Source: Nostoc sp. FACHB-892 | GTDB taxonomy: Bacteria > Cyanobacteriota > Cyanobacteriia > Cyanobacteriales > Nostocaceae | NCBI RefSeq assembly: GCF_014698795.1 | Contig: NZ_JACJTR010000001.1 | Location: 186,001-250,000, forward strand | Direction of reading: 5' to 3' | DNA length: 64,000 nt | In this document: positions 48,081 to 57,157 of the stretch, piece after piece | Position numbering within the stretch: position 1 is the first letter of the stretch | How the letters are laid out: every line of letters starts with the position of its first letter | Translations under genes and position numbers: made by a program | Notes under the pieces: model-generated | What the model was told of the DNA's origin: nothing | The model's input: the letters and a program-made list of their open reading frames with translations, nothing else | The model's database searches: none

Positions 48081-48116
48081 AGCAGGGGGAGCAGGGGGAG
48101 CAGGGGGAGCAGGGGA
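48081..48116. repeat. AGCAGGGGG nonamer array
   Basis: Four near-exact 9-bp units in frame with the upstream extension of folC, read on the minus strand as Pro-Cys-Ser repeats. Confidence 0.85.
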
Positions 48117-48164
48117 GGCAGGGGGAGATGAGGGAGATGAGGGGACAAGGAGAATAACCATGTT

Positions 48165-48220
48165 CAATGCCCAATGTCCCATGCCCAATGCCCAATGCCC
48201 AATGCCCCATGCCCAATGCC
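48165..48220. repeat. Eight-unit CAATGCC heptamer array
   Basis: Eight perfectly spaced units (CAATGCC, CAATGTC, CCATGCC) upstream of folC. Read on the minus strand these give GxGHWxLGIGH-like peptide repeats. The same family occurs at 48546-48587. Confidence 0.9.
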
Positions 48221-48237
48221 CTACTCATTATGAACAA

Positions 48238-48271
48238 AACCGACTGCCTCTGTGAAGAGGAACAGTCGGTT
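48238..48271 (-). terminator. Intrinsic terminator of psbY
   Basis: AACCGACTG (48238-48246) and CAGTCGGTT (48263-48271) pair perfectly, with an inner CCTCT/AGAGG stem. Read on the minus strand the hairpin is followed by TTGTTC after TT. It lies 26 bp after the psbY stop and overlaps the earliest possible folC starts, which argues against those starts. Confidence 0.8.
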
Positions 48272-48297
48272 GAAGATCGATGGTTATTAAGCCGTAT

Positions 48298-48423
48298 TTA
48301 AGCTTCTCTATCCAAAAAGCCTTGAATTTGTCTTAAAGCCGCAGCGCCAATATTAAACACTGCCCAGCTAGCAGCAATGACAACTGGTGCTAAAACGATC
48401 GCTATACGGTAATCGATATCCAT
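48298..48423 (-). CDS. psbY: Photosystem II protein PsbY
   Basis: A 41-residue single-span membrane protein: [20 protein letters not shown], then [21 protein letters not shown]. This fits cyanobacterial PsbY, a small subunit at the edge of photosystem II near cytochrome b559. It is not required for assembly but can influence manganese-limited or light-stressed function in related organisms. The start is ATG at 48423 with the purine-rich AGAGAGGGG upstream. A perfect terminator follows at 48238-48271. Too short for most length-filtered gene calls. Confidence 0.9.
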   Translation of the reverse strand: MDIDYRIAIVLAPVVIAASWAVFNIGAAALRQIQGFLDREA

Positions 48424-48545
48424 ATCTAGAACCCCTCTCTTAAGTAGAAATTAAAGTTTTGTCAACTGCTCTCATTTTTATTTTTAGCTGAAGTGGGCAA
48501 TTTTTCCAACTAGATATGTAAAGAATGTTTAAATTATTGGGAATT

Positions 48546-48587
48546 GGGCATGGGGCATTGGGCATTGGGCATTGGGCATTGAGCATG
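48546..48587. repeat. Six-unit GGGCATT heptamer array
   Basis: GGGCATG, four GGGCATT and GAGCATG in register upstream of psbY. Confidence 0.9.
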
Positions 48588-48620
48588 GTTATTCCCCTTG
48601 TCCCCTTGTCCCCTCAGTCC

Positions 48621-49148
48621 CTAAGACTTCTTAAACCCGATATCAGTACCCTTACCAGCATGAACTAAAGCTAACTTTTGGTAACGTTGGGCGTGTTCAA
48701 TCAGTTCTGCGGCTTCAGCCTCTGTTACTTGCCGTAACACTTTGCCAGGAATGCCAACAACTAGGGATAAGGCAGGTACATCTTTGGTTACGACTGCACC
48801 AGCGCCAATAATGCTACCAGCACCTACTCGTACCCCATCTAAAATTACTGCGCCAATGCCAATCAAACTTCCACGCTCAATGTAAGCAGAATGTATCACA
48901 GCGCGATGCCCTACGGTAACATAATCTTCTAAAATTGTCGGAAAACCAGGATCGCCATGTAAAATTGCACCATCCTGAATATTTGTGCATTCGCCAATTT
49001 CAATCCGTTCCACATCTCCTCTAACCACAGCTCCATACCAAATGCTCACCCCTGCTGCTATATTTACCGAACCTATAACAACGGCATTGGCTGCGATAAA
49101 GGCAGCTTGAGAAAAATCGACAGATGGCCAGTAAGAAGCGGTAGACAC
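48621..49148 (-). CDS. Gamma-carbonic anhydrase-like hexapeptide-repeat protein
   Basis: A left-handed beta-helix protein, probably homotrimeric. The hexapeptide turns run through VIGSVNIAAGVSIWYGAVVRGDV to VGIPGKVLRQV. The zinc ligand pattern of the gamma class is visible: His in AILHGDPG and two His in VGHRAVIH. Enzymatic activity varies in this family (YrdA/PaaY/CcmM-like), so carbonic anhydrase function is not certain. I choose GTG 49146-49148 (SYWPSVDFSQ follows), giving 175 residues; an upstream TTG at 49214 would add a poorly supported lead. Cytoplasmic. Confidence 0.85.
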   Translation of the reverse strand: MSTASYWPSVDFSQAAFIAANAVVIGSVNIAAGVSIWYGAVVRGDVERIEIGECTNIQDGAILHGDPGFPTILEDYVTVGHRAVIHSAYIERGSLIGIGAVILDGVRVGAGSIIGAGAVVTKDVPALSLVVGIPGKVLRQVTEAEAAELIEHAQRYQKLALVHAGKGTDIGFKKS

Positions 49149-49387
49149 GATAGAATATGAATATGGTACCCAGGAACACTGGAGAAACTCCAACCTTTGA
49201 GGCTGGTTGCACAACTAGGATATCACAGCGTCAAGCCTCTACAGTGAGGAAAACACTAGTGAAGAATGTTCCTGGCGCAACTACGTGTCTGTGCAGCAGC
49301 AAGCAAGTAACCCAAAGTGGTGGAGCCAAGGTGTATAATAAAATACACTAGTGCTAGTGAAGACAAAATTATGTTTGTACGCACTTC

Positions 49388-49900
49388 ATGATGAATCCAG
49401 CCTTGCAGTACCCAATGTTTGGGCCTGAAATACAGTGTCCCCATTGTCGCCAGACTATTCCGGCGCTGACATTAACAGATACCTATTTGTGTTCGCGTCA
49501 TGGCGCGTTTGAAGCTAATCCTAAAAATGGAGAGTTAATCCATTTGCAATCGGGGCGTCATTGGCGAAGGTGGAATAATGAATGGTATAGACAGCATACT
49601 CATCCCGATGGTATTCGGTTTGAAATTCACGAAGCATTAGACAAGCTCTATACCCAAGGCTATCGAGCAACAAGAGTGATTATTGCTCGACGCTATCAGG
49701 AATTGATGAGCGGCTACTTAGAACGCAGCACGCCTTGGCGTTCTGGACAACCAGAAGCTACTGCTACGCGTTTGTATGGCTTACCCGTGGAATTTAGCCC
49801 TGATACCTCAGAAGATGCCTGTTGGGAAGTGATTAATTTTGACTTGGAAAAAGAGCCTGGCGTCCCTGTACGCTACCCCTATTTCAGGTTGTTTGAGTGA
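49388..49900 (+). CDS. Conserved cyanobacterial protein, TIGR02652-like, with Zn-ribbon start
   Basis: A 170-residue soluble protein recognised as the cyanobacterial conserved family TIGR02652. It has an N-terminal CPHC...C..H pattern (IQCPHCRQTIPALTLTDTYLCSRHG) suited to metal binding, then a conserved body (SGRHWRRWNNEWYRQH, YQELMSGYLERSTPWRS) and the ending PVRYPYFRLFE. Function unknown. Directly after its stop is a very large heptamer array. Confidence 0.82.
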   Translation: MMNPALQYPMFGPEIQCPHCRQTIPALTLTDTYLCSRHGAFEANPKNGELIHLQSGRHWRRWNNEWYRQHTHPDGIRFEIHEALDKLYTQGYRATRVIIARRYQELMSGYLERSTPWRSGQPEATATRLYGLPVEFSPDTSEDACWEVINFDLEKEPGVPVRYPYFRLFE

Positions 49901-50067
49901 AGTTAGGAGTTAGGAGTTAAGAGTTAAGAGGTTGGAGGTTGGAGGTTGGAGTTAGGAGTTAGGAGTTAAGAGTTAGGAGTTAAGAGTTAGGAGTTAAGAG
50001 TTAAGAGTTAAGAGTTAAGAGTTAAGAGTTAGGAGTTAAGAGGTTGGAGGTTGGAGTTAGGAGTTAT
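49901..50067. repeat. Large AGTTAGG/AGGTTGG heptamer array
   Basis: About 24 consecutive 7-bp units starting one base after the TIGR02652-like stop, mixing AGTTAGG, AGTTAAG and GGTTGGA variants. A related block at 50158-50215 uses the complementary AACTCTT/AACTCCT units before the VOC gene. The 319-bp gap has no other content. Confidence 0.9.
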
Positions 50068-50219
50068 ACCGATTACATCTGAGGTTGCTCCCTAACAATT
50101 TGCTCAAGCACCTTGTCTCACTAAGCTTGATTTTGTGCAATTTCACAAAGAATTGGTATTAAGAGTTAAATTCAATTCATAAACTCTTAACTCATAACTC
50201 TTAACTCCTAACTTTTCTT

Positions 50220-50663
50220 ATGCACCACGCTTCTATCCGGACTGCGAATATTCATCGAGCGATCGCTTTCTACGAACATTTAGGGTTTACAATCTCAGAA
50301 CGCTTTACCACAGGCTACACTCTAGCTTGCTGGATGGAAGGATTGGGCGGCAGAATTGAACTGATCCAAATTCCCGAACCAAAGCCAGCCCCAGATGCCT
50401 TTGCTGACGAACATTATGTGGGCTACTATCATCTCTCGTTCGATTTAACAGAGATTACACCAGATTTACCTAGCTGGTTGATAAATTTACAAGAACGTGT
50501 ATTACTTGCGGCTGAGAGTCAAACCGAAGAATTACAACCGTTGAAGGTACTTTTAGAACCGACACAACAACAAATAGGCGATCGCATTTACGAAGTGGCT
50601 TTCATCGCCGATACCGATGGCTTACCTCTGGAATTTATTCGGGTTTTAGCAAAACTCCCATAA
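50220..50663 (+). CDS. VOC-family (glyoxalase/dioxygenase fold) protein
   Basis: A 147-residue vicinal-oxygen-chelate protein: MHHASIRTANIHRAIAFYEH, FTISERFTTGYTLACWMEG, IELIQIPEPK and YYHLSFDLTE, then IYEVAFIADTDGLPLEFIRV. It has a single beta-alpha-beta-beta-beta module with possible metal ligands His3, a mid Glu and the final Glu of PLEFI. The substrate is unknown. ATG 50220 comes immediately after repeat DNA. Confidence 0.8.
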   Translation: MHHASIRTANIHRAIAFYEHLGFTISERFTTGYTLACWMEGLGGRIELIQIPEPKPAPDAFADEHYVGYYHLSFDLTEITPDLPSWLINLQERVLLAAESQTEELQPLKVLLEPTQQQIGDRIYEVAFIADTDGLPLEFIRVLAKLP

Positions 50664-50804
50664 TTTAGCTTTTTTATTAGCTTTATTGCTAATATATTGT
50701 TTTTCTGTATTGTTACCGAGGCAACAGATTTTTTTGCCAGATTAAACTGTGACCACTCTTCAAAAAAATTATGTAACTTAATTTACAGAATATTTGCTAA
50801 ATAT

Positions 50805-53624
50805 ATGTATGGAGCTTCCAGATTTTATAAATATCCTGTGCCGTTATTACTTTTAAGCTTATGGCTAGTAGCGGTTTTTTTATTGAGCGATCAACCTGTT
50901 TATAGCCAATATGCAACTATATCTAACAAAGAAAAATATCAATCAATCTTGTTAGCAAAAAGAATAATGCCCTCAACACTAACAGAAAATGTCCGCAAGA
51001 CAGTGCTGGAGAATGGTCTAACTATCTTGACAAAGGAAGTGCATACTGCGCCAGTAGTGACGGTGCAGGTGTGGTATAAGGTTGGCTCACGCAACGAAGA
51101 ACCGGGCGTGAATGGCATTGCCCACCAGTTGGAACACATGATGTTTAAAGGCACAAAAAATCGTCCAATTCAATTTGGACGTTTGTTTAGTGCTTTAGGT
51201 AGTGATTCCAATGCTTTTACTAGCTATGACCAAACTGCATATTACGGTACTGTGGAACGAAACAAGCTGAAAGCGCTTTTAGCACTGGAAGCAGACAGAA
51301 TGCAAAATTCCCAAATTGAGCCAGAACAACTAGCGAGTGAAAAACGAGTAGTAATTTCCGAGTTGCAAGGTTACGAAAATAGTCCAGAATATCGCCTCAA
51401 CCGTGCTGTAATGCAGGCGGTGTTTCCTAATCACGCTTATGGGTTGCCTGTAGGTGGTACCAAAGCTGATGTCGAGAAATTTGAAGTTGAGCAGGTAGAA
51501 AAATATTACCGCAATTTTTACAGTCCCGATAATGCTGTCTTAGTAATTGTTGGAGATTTTCAAACTGCAAATACCCTGGAAATAGTTAAAGAGGTATTTG
51601 GTAAACTACCAAAGAAAGTGAGGAGTGAAGAGTTAGGAGTTAGGAGTAAAAATACTTTTACCTCATCTCTCTCATCGCCGATAGTATTGCGAGAACCGGG
51701 AGCAGGGAGGCTTTTGCAGGCGGTGTATCCGCTACCAGATGTAAATCAACCGGATGTGCCTGCGCTGGATGTGATGGATTACATCTTGACAGAAGGACGG
51801 AATTCTAGACTGTATCAGGTATTGGTGGAATCAGGTTTAGCTAGTGAATTAACAGCATCGGTTACCAGTTTGCGAGAATCTGGCTGGTATGAGATGTTCA
51901 TAACGGCTGATTCTAAACAAGATTTGAAAAAAATTGACTCAGTGTTGAGTAGCGCGATCGCTAATGTAGCAAAAAAAGGCGTGACATTAGAAGAAGTTGA
52001 ACGAGCCAAAACCCAATTAACAGCAGATGTAATTTTGAGTAACCGTGATATCACTTCTCAAGGAATGCAATTGGGCAATGATGAGACAACTGCTGGTGAT
52101 TATCGCTACACAGATCGCTATTTGGCTGCTGTTCGTTTGGTGAAACCGGCAGATGTCGTTGCTGTCATCAACAAATACCTCACCAAAGAAACCCGGACAG
52201 TAGGCTTTTTTGAACCGACTCAGAAGCGAGTAGCAGAGATTGGCGACAAACCAGACTCAGCCCAAACAACAGAGAGTTTCTCTAATGTAGCTCCTATGCT
52301 TCTGTCTGAAGTAGTGAAGTACTTACCGCCTGTGGATTTAGCTACAGATGCAATCACACAAGTATTACCACAGCAATTTAAATTTACCAATGGGCTGCGG
52401 TTATTACTGTTACCGGATCATAGTACTCCCACTGTTACCTTGAGTGGTCATATTCAAGCTGGAAAGGAATTTGATTTAGATGAGAAAGCTGGACTGGCTG
52501 CTTTTGTGGCAGAGAATTTGCTAAATGGTACTAAGAGCAAAGATGTATTAACTATTGCCAAAGTTTTGGCAGAGCGAGGGGCGAGTTTAGACTTTGAAGC
52601 CTACCGTGAAGGTGTGCGGATTGAGGGTGATAGTTTAGCAAAGGATTTGCCGATACTCGTTGAGATATTGGCAGATGTTATTAAAAATAGTACCTTTCCA
52701 GTCAAAGAGTTGGAATTATATCGTCAACAAGCTTTAACTGATGTACAACTCGAATTAGATGAGCCATCAGAAGTAGCTAGAAGAATATTTGTTCAGTCAA
52801 TTTACCCGAAAAAACATCCCTTACATACTTTTCCCACAGAGGAGAGTTTACAGCAGATTCGGCGTCAGGATGTGATTGATTTCAAAACCAAACATTATCG
52901 TCCAGACACGACAGTGCTAGCGTTAGTGGGAGATTTTGATCTGGACAAAGTGCGATCGCTGATTAAAAATGAGTTTGGTAACTGGGAAGTTAGCGGCCAA
53001 GCACCAACATTAAAATATCCCACGGTGCCAATGCCGGAGAAAATAGTCAGTATCAACCCTGCTTTACCTGGTAAAGCCCAAGCCGTTACCTATATGGGTT
53101 ACACAACTATTAACCGTTATGATCCTCGGTTTCACGCAGCTTTAGTACTGAACCAGATTTTGGGAGGCGATACCCTATCTAGTAGACTGGGTGCAGAAGT
53201 GCGCGATCGCCAAGGGTTAACTTATGGAATTTATAGCTCCTTCCAAGCCGGGAAAAATGCAGGTACATTTTTGATAGAAATGCAAACTAGTCCTGAAGAT
53301 AGCAGAAAAGCGATCGCTAGCACCCGCCAAATGCTACAGCAAATCCATCAACAAGGCGTTACCCCACTGGAAGTCGAAACAGCTAAACGCACTCTCATCA
53401 GCAACTACAACGTTTCCTTGGCAAACCCAGAGGAATTAACAGATAGAATTCTGATGAATGAGGTGTACGGACTCGATAAAGGAGAATTGCACTCCTTCAC
53501 TGACAAAATCCAGAAAGTCACCCTTACCCAAGTTAATCAAGCGGCTCGTGAGTTACTCCACCCAGATCAAATTGTAGTCGTTACTGCTGGCCCATCTGTG
53601 TTAGCAGAGAAAAGCATTAAGTAG
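50805..53624 (+). CDS. Secreted double M16 (insulinase-family) peptidase
   Basis: A 939-residue zinc peptidase made of two fused M16 halves. I use ATG 50805, which begins a signal-peptide-like MYGASRFYKYPVPLLLLSLWL; an in-frame TTG at 50697 would add 36 residues. The first half carries the inverted zinc site HQLEH near residue 107 and the third ligand in ELQGYENSPEYRL. The second half (LAAFVAENLLNG) lacks HxxEH and is the inactive partner. Residues read as RSEELGVRSK between them come from five inserted heptamers (51617-51651). The N-terminal segment predicts periplasmic or outer-surface location. Confidence 0.92.
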   Translation: MYGASRFYKYPVPLLLLSLWLVAVFLLSDQPVYSQYATISNKEKYQSILLAKRIMPSTLTENVRKTVLENGLTILTKEVHTAPVVTVQVWYKVGSRNEEPGVNGIAHQLEHMMFKGTKNRPIQFGRLFSALGSDSNAFTSYDQTAYYGTVERNKLKALLALEADRMQNSQIEPEQLASEKRVVISELQGYENSPEYRLNRAVMQAVFPNHAYGLPVGGTKADVEKFEVEQVEKYYRNFYSPDNAVLVIVGDFQTANTLEIVKEVFGKLPKKVRSEELGVRSKNTFTSSLSSPIVLREPGAGRLLQAVYPLPDVNQPDVPALDVMDYILTEGRNSRLYQVLVESGLASELTASVTSLRESGWYEMFITADSKQDLKKIDSVLSSAIANVAKKGVTLEEVERAKTQLTADVILSNRDITSQGMQLGNDETTAGDYRYTDRYLAAVRLVKPADVVAVINKYLTKETRTVGFFEPTQKRVAEIGDKPDSAQTTESFSNVAPMLLSEVVKYLPPVDLATDAITQVLPQQFKFTNGLRLLLLPDHSTPTVTLSGHIQAGKEFDLDEKAGLAAFVAENLLNGTKSKDVLTIAKVLAERGASLDFEAYREGVRIEGDSLAKDLPILVEILADVIKNSTFPVKELELYRQQALTDVQLELDEPSEVARRIFVQSIYPKKHPLHTFPTEESLQQIRRQDVIDFKTKHYRPDTTVLALVGDFDLDKVRSLIKNEFGNWEVSGQAPTLKYPTVPMPEKIVSINPALPGKAQAVTYMGYTTINRYDPRFHAALVLNQILGGDTLSSRLGAEVRDRQGLTYGIYSSFQAGKNAGTFLIEMQTSPEDSRKAIASTRQMLQQIHQQGVTPLEVETAKRTLISNYNVSLANPEELTDRILMNEVYGLDKGELHSFTDKIQKVTLTQVNQAARELLHPDQIVVVTAGPSVLAEKSIK
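51617..51651. repeat. Five-unit AGTTAGG heptamer array inside M16 peptidase gene
   Basis: AGTGAGG, AGTGAAG, AGTTAGG, AGTTAGG, AGTAAAA: 35 bp, five exact 7-bp steps, in frame with the peptidase and sited at a surface loop. Same family as the intergenic arrays. Confidence 0.85.
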
Positions 53625-53707
53625 AGATGGGCACTGGGGATGGATAATATAAAGAATGGGTAAAGTGGCTTTTCCCACTCATCAGCAGTGCTTTTTGAGA
53701 AATAGTG

Positions 53708-54232
53708 ATGAAAATTTACAATCATTTTTACGAAATTGTAATTAAATCTTTTACTTACTTAACTCATACTTGGATGCAAATATTACGGCGGAAATACGTG
53801 ATATTAACGTTATTCTTCAGCCTAAATTTTATCGCTGCTACTCCAGCAATGGCGGCTAATTTGTCTAATGATTTACTCAAACAACCAGCTACAGAAATTA
53901 CAATTAGTTTGGGTAATTCGGCTAACGAACTCAAGTTTGAGCCAAATCATTTGGAATTCGAGGCTGGCAAACGCTATCAACTACGGCTTACCAATCCCAG
54001 CCAACTGAAGCACTATTTTACTGCGAAAGATTTTGCCGATGGCATCTGGACACAAAAAGTCCAAGCAGGCAAAGTAGAAATCAAAGGAGCTATTCATGAA
54101 TTGGAACTCAAGCCGGGTGCTGAGGCAGAATGGGTATTTGTGCCCCTAAAATCTGGCACTTATGGCTTACGTTGTCCAATACTGGGACATACAGAAGCAG
54201 GTATGACTGGAGAAATTGTCATCAAGAATTAA
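53708..54232 (+). CDS. Cupredoxin-domain copper protein
   Basis: A 174-residue exported single-cupredoxin protein. The signal peptide runs YVILTLFFSLNFIAATPAMAA, and the mature domain follows. His102 (LKHYFTAKDF), Cys156 (LRCPILG), His161 and Met166 (GHTEAGM) give a complete type 1 blue-copper ligand set, as in plastocyanin and azurin-like proteins. I use ATG 53708, three bases after a GTG. Its electron-transfer partner is unknown. It follows the M16 peptidase by 83 bp. Confidence 0.88.
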   Translation: MKIYNHFYEIVIKSFTYLTHTWMQILRRKYVILTLFFSLNFIAATPAMAANLSNDLLKQPATEITISLGNSANELKFEPNHLEFEAGKRYQLRLTNPSQLKHYFTAKDFADGIWTQKVQAGKVEIKGAIHELELKPGAEAEWVFVPLKSGTYGLRCPILGHTEAGMTGEIVIKN

Positions 54233-54516
54233 AAATTATTCGACTCAGTATCTGGTAGCATTCTAATCTTTCAATTAAAGATAATTGAGCGAAGTCCTAT
54301 AATGTGGCGGCGAAAAATATGTTAGGGCGATTTTGGTTCAAGTCCAACACATCATGAATAGGCGAATATGTTATTATATATACGTTAGCGGCTAACTTAA
54401 AGAACCCCTATCAGAGATTAAAATAACTTAAATTAATTATAGATATTATTTCTCAAGTAATCTAGAGAAAGCATTAATACTTCAGCGCCAGAGCCACCAG
54501 TAATTATTAATTTCCC

Positions 54517-55344
54517 ATGAACATCTTCAGTAACTTACTTTCTCAAGCGACTCAGCCTGCACCTGCGAAAAAACAACGCCGAGGGATTGAAATTAAATCG
54601 CCGCGTGAAATTGAAATCATGCGGCAATCATCAGCAATTGTGGCAACTGTCCTAAAAGAAATTTCCGAGCTAGTAAAGCCAGGAATGACCACGGCTGATT
54701 TGGATGCTTATGCAGAAAAACGCATCCGCGAAATGGGTGCAACACCGAGTTTTAAAGGATATCATGGGTTTCCAGGCTCTATCTGCTCTAGCATTAACAA
54801 TGAAGCAGTGCATGGCATTCCTAGTCCTAAGAAAGTGATTCGGGTGGGAGATGTATTAAAAGTAGATACGGGTGCTTATTACCAAGGCTTTCATGGCGAT
54901 TCTTGTATTTCAATTGCTGTGGGTGAAGTGACGCAAGAAGCTGCTAAATTAATTCGCGTAGCAGAAGAAGCTTTATATAAAGGCATTGAACAAGTTAAGG
55001 CTGGTGTATACCTGCTTGACCTAGCTGGAGCAATTGAAGATCATGTGAAATCTAACGGCTTTAGTATAGTCGAAGAATTCACTGGACACGGTGTTGGTCG
55101 TAACCTGCATGAAGAACCTTCAGTATTCAACTACCGTACCCGCGAGATGCCAAATGTTAAACTCCGTGCGGGGATGACTCTGGCAATTGAGCCAATTTTA
55201 AATGCGGGTTCTAGACACACCCGGACATTAGCTGACCGTTGGACAGCAGTGACTGTGGATAATTCTTTATCGGCTCAGTTTGAGCATACAGTGCTAGTTA
55301 CAGAGACCGGTTATGAGATTTTGACTGACCGTTCTAAGGTGTAA
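54517..55344 (+). CDS. map: Methionine aminopeptidase type I
   Basis: Removes the initiator methionine from nascent proteins. The 275-residue type I enzyme has an N-terminal extension of ~30 residues before the catalytic domain. Metal ligands are traced as Asp in [16 protein letters not shown], His in [12 protein letters not shown] and Glu in [10 protein letters not shown] and [10 protein letters not shown]. Length and order are standard. Upstream is a ~285-bp gap with no recognised element. Confidence 0.96.
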   Translation: MNIFSNLLSQATQPAPAKKQRRGIEIKSPREIEIMRQSSAIVATVLKEISELVKPGMTTADLDAYAEKRIREMGATPSFKGYHGFPGSICSSINNEAVHGIPSPKKVIRVGDVLKVDTGAYYQGFHGDSCISIAVGEVTQEAAKLIRVAEEALYKGIEQVKAGVYLLDLAGAIEDHVKSNGFSIVEEFTGHGVGRNLHEEPSVFNYRTREMPNVKLRAGMTLAIEPILNAGSRHTRTLADRWTAVTVDNSLSAQFEHTVLVTETGYEILTDRSKV

Positions 55345-55407
55345 TTATTAGGTAATTATCTGTGTTGAGAAGACATATAACGGTTCTCGGTTGAGTGATG
55401 TAGAAGA

Positions 55408-55446
55408 ACCCCACCCCCAACCCCCTCCCCGCAAGCGAGGAGGGGG
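55408..55446. repeat. CCCCCTCCCC hairpin repeat between convergent genes
   Basis: CCCCCTCCCCGC (55421-55432) pairs with GCGAGGAGGGGG (55435-55446) with one mismatch and a 2-nt loop, preceded by AACCCCACCCCCAA. The same AACCCCACCCC/CCCCTCCCC family occurs in the MITE-like element at 39.8 kb. It could act as a bidirectional transcription barrier. Confidence 0.7.
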
Positions 55447-55504
55447 CTATGATGTGTGATGTACTATTAGAAAACGACTTCGTAAAAGTTGCCGGGGATC
55501 TAGT

Positions 55505-56950
55505 TTATCTGATAGCCGCATAGCTAGTTTTATAACTAGGAAGCATTTCTTTAGCTTGTATATAGACAAACGTACTTTTTGGAATCGCTTCTAATAAATC
55601 GATTGCCTGTTGCCATTTATCTTTCGCTTGTTGCTGAATTAGTAGCGAATTAGGTGGGTTTTGTACAAATAAATTAGCTTCTATTGCTAACTTTTGGGCT
55701 GATTCTAAGTTTGCTAAAGCTTGCTTTTCAATTAAGATTCTTTGACTGATAGATTTATAGTTAATCCGATAGTAAGCTAATTTTTCTTCTGCTCGATCAG
55801 AAAGTGATGTTTCATGAGGAATACTATCTAACAAGTTTATTGCCTGATTCCATTTGGTTTCTGCTTGTTGCCAGGTTTTTAGAAGATGCGGTGGACTTTG
55901 AACTAGAGAAGCAGCCTCCATACCAAGTTTTTGAGCAGATTTAAAATTAGCGATCGCGATCGCGCTTCTTTCTTGAGTTGAACTTAGATGCTCTCTAATT
56001 TTCCAACTACCAAAACCTAATATTAATATACTTGAGGCTATGATCAAAGCCGAACGCACTATTTTTTGTGTCGAAAACTTTGGTAATATTTCTACCTGCT
56101 GGCTAATAATTGGTTCTTGACTAATTTTCTGTCCAATCTTTTTTAAGGCTTCTTCGGCCTGTTCCCTTAAAGTGTCAGACTGAATAATTAAAGCATGAAT
56201 TTGTTCTTGAAAAAAATCACGCTCATTAAGAATATCTGTCAACTCTTTAAATTTACCATCACTTGATATAATTAATTCGTGGTTCTCATCTAACCACTCT
56301 AAAGCAAAGCCAGATTTACCATAGAAAGCAGACGCTCCTAATAAAATATTTAACAAGCTACGGCTATTTTTAATGGCATTAAAAATGTAATTTAACTTTT
56401 GCTGGAACTGGAATAATTCATTTTGAGAATTAGTTATTTTTTGAATTTGACCCTCTAATATATGAGAATTTTCAAAGACTAAGTCAATTTGTAAGCGTTC
56501 AGCAAGAATTTGAAATTCACCGTATAAGCTAAGATGATTAATATCATTTAGTTTATTGATCAACTTAACATCACTGAGAATATCAGTAGCTATTGCCTGT
56601 AAAAAATAACCCCATTCAATCCAGTCATCAATTTTTGATTGTAGTTCAGTTAATGAAAATTTAGTTTCTGAGTTGCCAAATTTTTTTGCGATCGCTGGAT
56701 GTATAAATCCAACACTAGGTATGAGCAAACTAGCTACTGTATCTATTCGAGGAAGTGTAGCGATCGCAGAACTTTTGATATTCTGAAATTTAGATTCTTG
56801 AGCAATTAATTTTTGAATATTCCGTAGTTGTTCCTGAGCATTATTGATCAGGACAATTTGTTCCGTGATTTCATTGGAATCACCAATAGTCAGTTTTAGA
56901 CTCTGAATCAGTGTTGGCAATTCACTAACAAGTATTTCTAAGTTAGCCAT
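55505..56950 (-). CDS. Unrecognised membrane protein with duplicated C-terminal module
   Basis: A 481-residue protein that I cannot assign to a family. The first ~290 residues are alpha-helical with coiled-coil-like stretches. One membrane segment (~299-315, RSALIIASSILILGFGS) crosses near the middle. After it, two copies of a ~64-residue module lie at 338-401 and 417-480, offset by 79. Each has SAQKL..EA..LVQ.PP, then WQQA..KW.QAI.LL..IP and a closing Y..(N/S)Y..I. Such modules appear in other cyanobacterial surface proteins. Topology predicts one end in the periplasm. The function is unknown. Confidence 0.7.
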   Translation of the reverse strand: MANLEILVSELPTLIQSLKLTIGDSNEITEQIVLINNAQEQLRNIQKLIAQESKFQNIKSSAIATLPRIDTVASLLIPSVGFIHPAIAKKFGNSETKFSLTELQSKIDDWIEWGYFLQAIATDILSDVKLINKLNDINHLSLYGEFQILAERLQIDLVFENSHILEGQIQKITNSQNELFQFQQKLNYIFNAIKNSRSLLNILLGASAFYGKSGFALEWLDENHELIISSDGKFKELTDILNERDFFQEQIHALIIQSDTLREQAEEALKKIGQKISQEPIISQQVEILPKFSTQKIVRSALIIASSILILGFGSWKIREHLSSTQERSAIAIANFKSAQKLGMEAASLVQSPPHLLKTWQQAETKWNQAINLLDSIPHETSLSDRAEEKLAYYRINYKSISQRILIEKQALANLESAQKLAIEANLFVQNPPNSLLIQQQAKDKWQQAIDLLEAIPKSTFVYIQAKEMLPSYKTSYAAIR

Positions 56951-57157
56951 AAATACCTCTTAGGGATTTGTCGAAGGTTTTTGCAAAACAATTAAAATCG
57001 CTTGAGTAAGAACGTAAGCACGCCTGTTGCATCTGAGCATCCTAGTTGAGTGACAAATGCCAGGAGCTATAAAATATATAGTTCCCAAAAATCCTGCTAA
57101 AGTAACAATTTAGTTTAAAAATCCCAGAGAAAGCCAAAACTACCCATTCACTAACTT

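Noticed and set aside
49901..50067. Possible CRISPR array
   Set aside because: Repeats are contiguous 7-mers without unique spacers; no cas genes present.
54325..54350. GGTTCAAGTCCAAC resembling a tRNA T-loop
   Set aside because: No matching acceptor, D-arm or anticodon stem around it.
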